Below, in pieces: positions 29,490 to 32,333 of a stretch of DNA of 32,333 nucleotides. Location of the stretch: assembly GCA_963725415.1 (NCBI GenBank), contig CAVRZY010000132.1, positions 1 through 32,333 on the forward strand. Reading direction: 5' to 3'. This stretch comes from CAVRZY01 sp963725415. Lineage in GTDB: Bacteria > Acidobacteriota > Terriglobia > Bryobacterales > Bryobacteraceae. Each line of letters begins with the position of its first letter. The stretch's first letter is position 1. Position numbers and translations under genes: made by a program. Under the pieces are notes generated by a model, which was not told the DNA's origin, did no database searches, and worked only from the letters and a program-made list of their open reading frames with translations.

Positions 29490-30582
29490 ATGAAAAAATT
29501 TATAATTCCAATTTTATTTTTGCTTCCTCTCTCGGTTTTTGCCCAGCCGGTGCCTCTGGTTGTTCAATTTGTCCCAAATCCTCTTTTCAATGCCTCTAAT
29601 TTTATGCCAGGACAGCAAAGAGGCGAATATAACCATAGGCAATAACAGTGATGCTTTACAGAGTGCTTACATAGAAGCGGTAAATATTTCCAATGGTGAT
29701 AATTTAGCCGGCCAGATGAATTTAAAAATATTTGAAGGTTCAACTCAAATTTACAATGATAATTTTGAAACTTTCTTGAATGCCGGCCCGGTACTGCTTT
29801 CTGACATCGGGTCAGGCGGCTCTAAAACATATAATTTAAAAATCACTTTTTTAGAAAATGCGGACGACGGTTATCAAGGCAAACCTTGGGGTTTGATATT
29901 TGTGTCGGTTTTTCGGGGGGGACCAGCATTGCACCAACGAAGTCGATAGTTGGCCCGGAAAATAATACAGGCTCTGGTTCTTCCGGCGGGGAAGGTGGTC
30001 CCGGCGGTTCGCATCTGATTATTTTCAACGAAAGAAATAAGACTCCAGTTCCGGAAACAACCATCAATTACTATTGAATGGGAAACGAATAAACCAGCCA
30101 CCAGCCAAGTAATTTACATGGCGGTTTTCGGAGGTCCATACACTTTGATTTTAAGATCCGGAAAATATCGGCTTATCTGGGTTATGATTTGGAACTCCGG
30201 AGGAAATAACAAAAGAACCATCAATCATTCCGTTACTTGTTGACCGGATTCGAACCAGGCAAGACTTATAACTATCAGAGTGGTATCTCGCGCTTCGCCT
30301 CCAACCATAAGCTATGAACACGAATTTACGGTGCCGACATCCGGTTCTTTGGGAATTTCTTGGGGAGAAATACTAGGAGCCAGTTCTAATTCGTCAGCCA
30401 GCAGAAACGGAACTTCTACGGAAAGCAATGAGACAGCATCAAGTTCCAATCAAAATAATCTGGCTGCCGCTTTTGTCGCCAGCTGGAGCAGTTTGTTTTC
30501 TTGGTGGTGGTTGCTGTTCATTCTACTAATATTGATAGCATACATTGTATGGCGGCTTAACAGGAGAAAGCGGGGTAAGTAA
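29490..30582 (+). CDS. Secreted FN3-like surface protein with C-terminal membrane anchor, multiple frameshifts
   Basis: The ATG at 29490 opens with a signal peptide, MKKFIIPILFLLPLSVFAQP. A shift near 29610 leads to DSKEANITIGNNSDALQSAY and NLKIFEGSTQIYNDNFETFL, an Ig-like beta domain. A shift near 29889 leads to GFDICVGFSGGTSIAP and a Gly/Ser linker with GSGSSGGEGGPGGSHLIIFN. A shift near 30067 gives TIEWETNKPATSQVIYM, an FN3/purple-acid-phosphatase-N-like strand pattern; then TGFEPGKTYNY and RVVSRASPPTISYEHEFTV. The end has a TM helix WWWLLFILLILIAYIVWRLN and a basic tail RRKRGK, so the C-terminus is anchored with the domains outside. Total about 360 aa. The indels are single bases with homology continuing, so probable sequence errors. 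Confidence 0.7.
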
Positions 30583-30621
30583 AAATGTAATTGCGGTATT
30601 TAGTTCACATCTAACAGCCCC

Positions 30622-30647
30622 GAACCCGCCAGGCGCCTGGCGGGTTC
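30622..30647. terminator. Strong palindromic hairpin, probable terminator
   Basis: A 26-base perfect palindrome (GAACCCGCCAGGC and its complement) is followed by a short pyrimidine/T stretch (CCTTTAT). It lies 40 bases after the anchored surface protein, where a transcription terminator is expected. The T-run is short. Confidence 0.65.
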
Positions 30648-30685
30648 CTTTATGCGCCTCCCAATTTGCTCTTTCTGTTGTCCCG

Positions 30686-30726
30686 GAGGGTGACCCTTGA
30701 AGAATTTGCCCCAAAGGGTCACCCTC
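30686..30726. repeat. 13-bp inverted repeat
   Basis: GAGGGTGACCCTT at 30686-30698 pairs perfectly with AAGGGTCACCCTC at 30714-30726 around a 15-base loop. Each arm is itself nearly palindromic. It could be a second terminator or a dispersed intergenic repeat. Confidence 0.65.
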
Positions 30727-30802
30727 AACTGCCTTATTTTGAGCCCTGCCGTGTACCGAGCTTTGCTCTGGTATCGCGGTTGGAAAATATAGATAAAAGC
30801 AC

Positions 30803-30835
30803 ACCCGACTTAGCTTTACTAAAAGCTGGGCGGGT
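30803..30835. repeat. Imperfect hairpin upstream of a small gene
   Basis: ACCCGACTTAGCTTT and AAAGCTGGGCGGGT form a stem of about 13 pairs with one or two mismatches and a 4-base loop. It is 16 bases before the ATG of the 134-aa gene, so it could affect its expression. A further weaker hairpin lies at 30754-30773. Confidence 0.5.
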
Positions 30836-30850
30836 GGTAGAGTTTGGGAT

Positions 30851-31255
30851 ATGGCCAAAATTATTGAACTAAAAATTGACGATTCGAAGAATTTTTACCC
30901 TGAATTAATAAAAGGACTTTACCCGTATCATGAAGAATTTCCCGGTTCTGTTTTGGTAATTGTAGAAGGTACAAAAGAAAATCCGGTTATTGCTTTACGT
31001 TATCCAGGTAGAAAATTAATAAAAAGACAAATAAAGTCAGTCCGTAAAAATTCTGTCCTATGGGCGAACTTGTATGATTTTGAAGTGGTTCCGTACAGAA
31101 AGGGCAAAGAAATAACCACCGGTAGAGTTTACATATCAAGAAATACTGAGAAGATTTTCAGGACAATAAAAGGAGTAGCGAGAAGATTTTGGAAACAAAT
31201 TGAAGAACGGTTTACACGAGATAATACAATACCTGAAGAAATCGCCGAGACTTAA
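30851..31255 (+). CDS. Hypothetical protein, 134 aa
   Basis: The ATG at 30851 opens an intact frame with AT-rich codon use matching this side of the window. The product starts MAKIIELKIDDSKNFYPELI and has no signal peptide or membrane segment. It is basic overall (RYPGRKLIKRQIKSVRKN, GVARRFWKQIEERFTR), with alternating beta strands in the first half (VLVIVEGTKENPVIALRYPG) and a helical, basic second half. That is compatible with a nucleic-acid-binding protein, but no family is recognised. No good ribosome site is visible; a hairpin lies just upstream. Confidence 0.7.
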   Translation: MAKIIELKIDDSKNFYPELIKGLYPYHEEFPGSVLVIVEGTKENPVIALRYPGRKLIKRQIKSVRKNSVLWANLYDFEVVPYRKGKEITTGRVYISRNTEKIFRTIKGVARRFWKQIEERFTRDNTIPEEIAET

Positions 31256-31563
31256 ATGGAATTAATCCAGAAGCTGTATTTGTTAATGTTTAAAATGGAT
31301 ATGGATTCAAGAGGATTTTAATTATAGATTGGTTGGCAGGAAGTAGAGTTCTCCATTAAGATATGTTTTAAAACAGAACCGGTAGCAGAACCTCTAGCGG
31401 GGCTGGGAGGGCAAAATTTTTTGCGAGCTCTTATATCTGCTTAAACATCATTTTAGCCTTTAATCAGGTAAAGAAGATTATTCCTCTTTATTAAATCGCG
31501 GAATCTTTTCTCGCGCCCTATTATAAGTTTATACTCTTGTCTCTGATATATCCGTTTTTTAAT
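31256..31563. other. AT-rich non-coding stretch
   Basis: About 310 bases between a plus-strand and a minus-strand gene that converge on it. No coding frame or RNA gene is evident. A run GCAAAATTTTTTGC near 31412 could be part of a terminator but has a weak stem. Confidence 0.4.
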
Positions 31564-32319
31564 CTATCTTGTATTAATATCGCAGTATTTTTTATCTATT
31601 TCGGCAGAAATAAATTGTCGATTTAAATTTTTACATACATCTATTTCCGCTCCGCTTCCGCCAAAAAGAACAAAAACTATATCTTTTGGTTTTGTTGATG
31701 CTTTAATTAACATTTCGGTGAGTTTTTGAGGAATTTGGCAGGCATGATATGTTTTTTCTTTGCTTACATTTTTTACAAGATTAAATTCAAACCAAGAATA
31801 AGGCATTCTACCTTTTGAGCCATTCGCTAAATTTTGCCGAATTCTTCTATCTGTTGGATTTTTATAAGGAAGGGCAACATCATCTTTAAAAAATTTATTA
31901 TTAGCATTTTTCCTGACATGTAAAATGCTTCTATGTGCTGTTGTAAATCTTTTTGGAGTATGTCCAACATTTGTATTATAAACCCAAACATATTCGTGAA
32001 TATTTGGAAAATATAAATCTAAATATTTAACGCGAAGATGTGCATTTTGTTGAGGATAATTCATCATAAAAAGATTGCCGTCATTTTTAAGCACACGCAT
32101 TGATTCTTTGGTAAGTTCTATATACCAGTTTATATAATCTTCAAATTTTTTCGTGTAATTATTTTCGCCGTATTTAATCCCAACATTATAATCAGGATCT
32201 CCAAAAACCATATCTACGCTATTATCTGGTAAGTCTTTCAAAACATGCATTACATCTCCGTTATAAACTTTATTAAGATAATCTGAAATTTTGCCTTGCT
32301 GTTGAGTATTTTTTTTCAC
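31564..32319 (-). CDS. Site-specific DNA methyltransferase (N6-adenine or N4-cytosine, beta-class order)
   Basis: At least 251 aa of a small DNA methyltransferase of the N6_N4_Mtase kind. The catalytic motif near residue 41 is DPDYN (a variant of DPPY/NPPY) within VDMVFGDPDYNVGIKYG. The AdoMet-binding motif lies at the C-terminal end (VLFGGSGAEIDVCK, about residues 217-230), followed by ISAEIDKKYCDI. Catalytic motif first and AdoMet motif last is the beta-class order. Between them WVYNTNVGHTPKRFTTAHRS and GRMPYSWFEFNLV look like the target-recognition part. The start used is a GTG at 32319, but the frame stays open to the window edge, so the N-terminus may extend further. No restriction enzyme is seen in the visible part, so it may be solitary or part of a system beyond the window. 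Confidence 0.88.
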   Translation of the reverse strand: MKKNTQQQGKISDYLNKVYNGDVMHVLKDLPDNSVDMVFGDPDYNVGIKYGENNYTKKFEDYINWYIELTKESMRVLKNDGNLFMMNYPQQNAHLRVKYLDLYFPNIHEYVWVYNTNVGHTPKRFTTAHRSILHVRKNANNKFFKDDVALPYKNPTDRRIRQNLANGSKGRMPYSWFEFNLVKNVSKEKTYHACQIPQKLTEMLIKASTKPKDIVFVLFGGSGAEIDVCKNLNRQFISAEIDKKYCDINTR

Positions 32320-32333
32320 TGGTAAAACAAAAT

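Noticed and set aside
27111..30582. Alternative genetic code (TGA read as glycine) to explain broken frames
   Set aside because: At each break the homology moves to another frame instead of running through a TGA in the same frame, so indels explain it; the signal peptidase, 134-aa protein and methyltransferase frames are intact with standard code.

Overview
The window reads as two unrelated pieces of bacterial DNA joined near position 27105, inside a histidine kinase gene. Positions 1 to about 27105 are strikingly GC-rich by eye. They carry ordinary, tightly packed bacterial genes that fit an Acidobacteriota genome (Solibacter/Bryobacter-like). The best taxonomic hint is a long orphan MacB/FtsX-type permease of the acidobacterial ADOP kind. 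From about 27110 to the end the DNA is AT-rich. Its genes (ER-type signal peptidase, SipW-type signal peptide protein with a lamin-tail domain, membrane-anchored FN3-like surface protein, small DNA methyltransferase) resemble Patescibacteria/CPR genomes. No integrase, IS, tRNA or direct repeat is visible at the join, so an assembly or read chimera is the simplest explanation.

Layout of the GC-rich part. Positions 1-3293 hold a histidine-degradation operon: urocanate hydratase (5' truncated), imidazolonepropionase, and a fused formiminotransferase-cyclodeaminase with a one-base frameshift. Then come an ADOP permease (3347-5848), lipoyl synthase lipA, and a coiled-coil protein. Next is an ATGA-coupled trio: secreted glycine-zipper protein, DsbA-like thiol oxidoreductase, SDR reductase. 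An MFS transporter with a large periplasmic insert follows, then a secreted FAD-dependent oxidoreductase, a HIT hydrolase and an outer-membrane barrel. On the minus strand from 20283 to 14607 lies a complete CusC-CusB-CusA-like heavy-metal RND efflux operon, and its likely two-component regulators (CusR/CusS-like) lie at 23776-21685. Between them is a scarred accessory patch: a homing-endonuclease-associated repeat fused in frame to a frameshifted HicB-like antitoxin, then a small TPR protein. A sigma54-type NtrC regulator and its NtrB-like kinase (23838-27105) close this part.

Layout of the AT-rich part. The C-terminal end of a secreted protein (to 27469) is followed by a SipW-like signal peptidase, a TasA/camelysin-like protein with a lamin-tail domain, a signal-peptide/FN3-like/TM-anchored protein, a hairpin-rich intergenic region, a 134-aa unknown protein, and a minus-strand N6/N4 DNA methyltransferase at the edge. 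Together the first four look like a cell-surface export and display cassette.

Single-base frameshifts are frequent and clustered (ftcD, cusA, ntrC, hicB, and both large surface proteins). The protein homology simply changes frame and continues, so most are probably sequence errors rather than decay. No CRISPR array, rRNA, tRNA, prophage or IS was seen.
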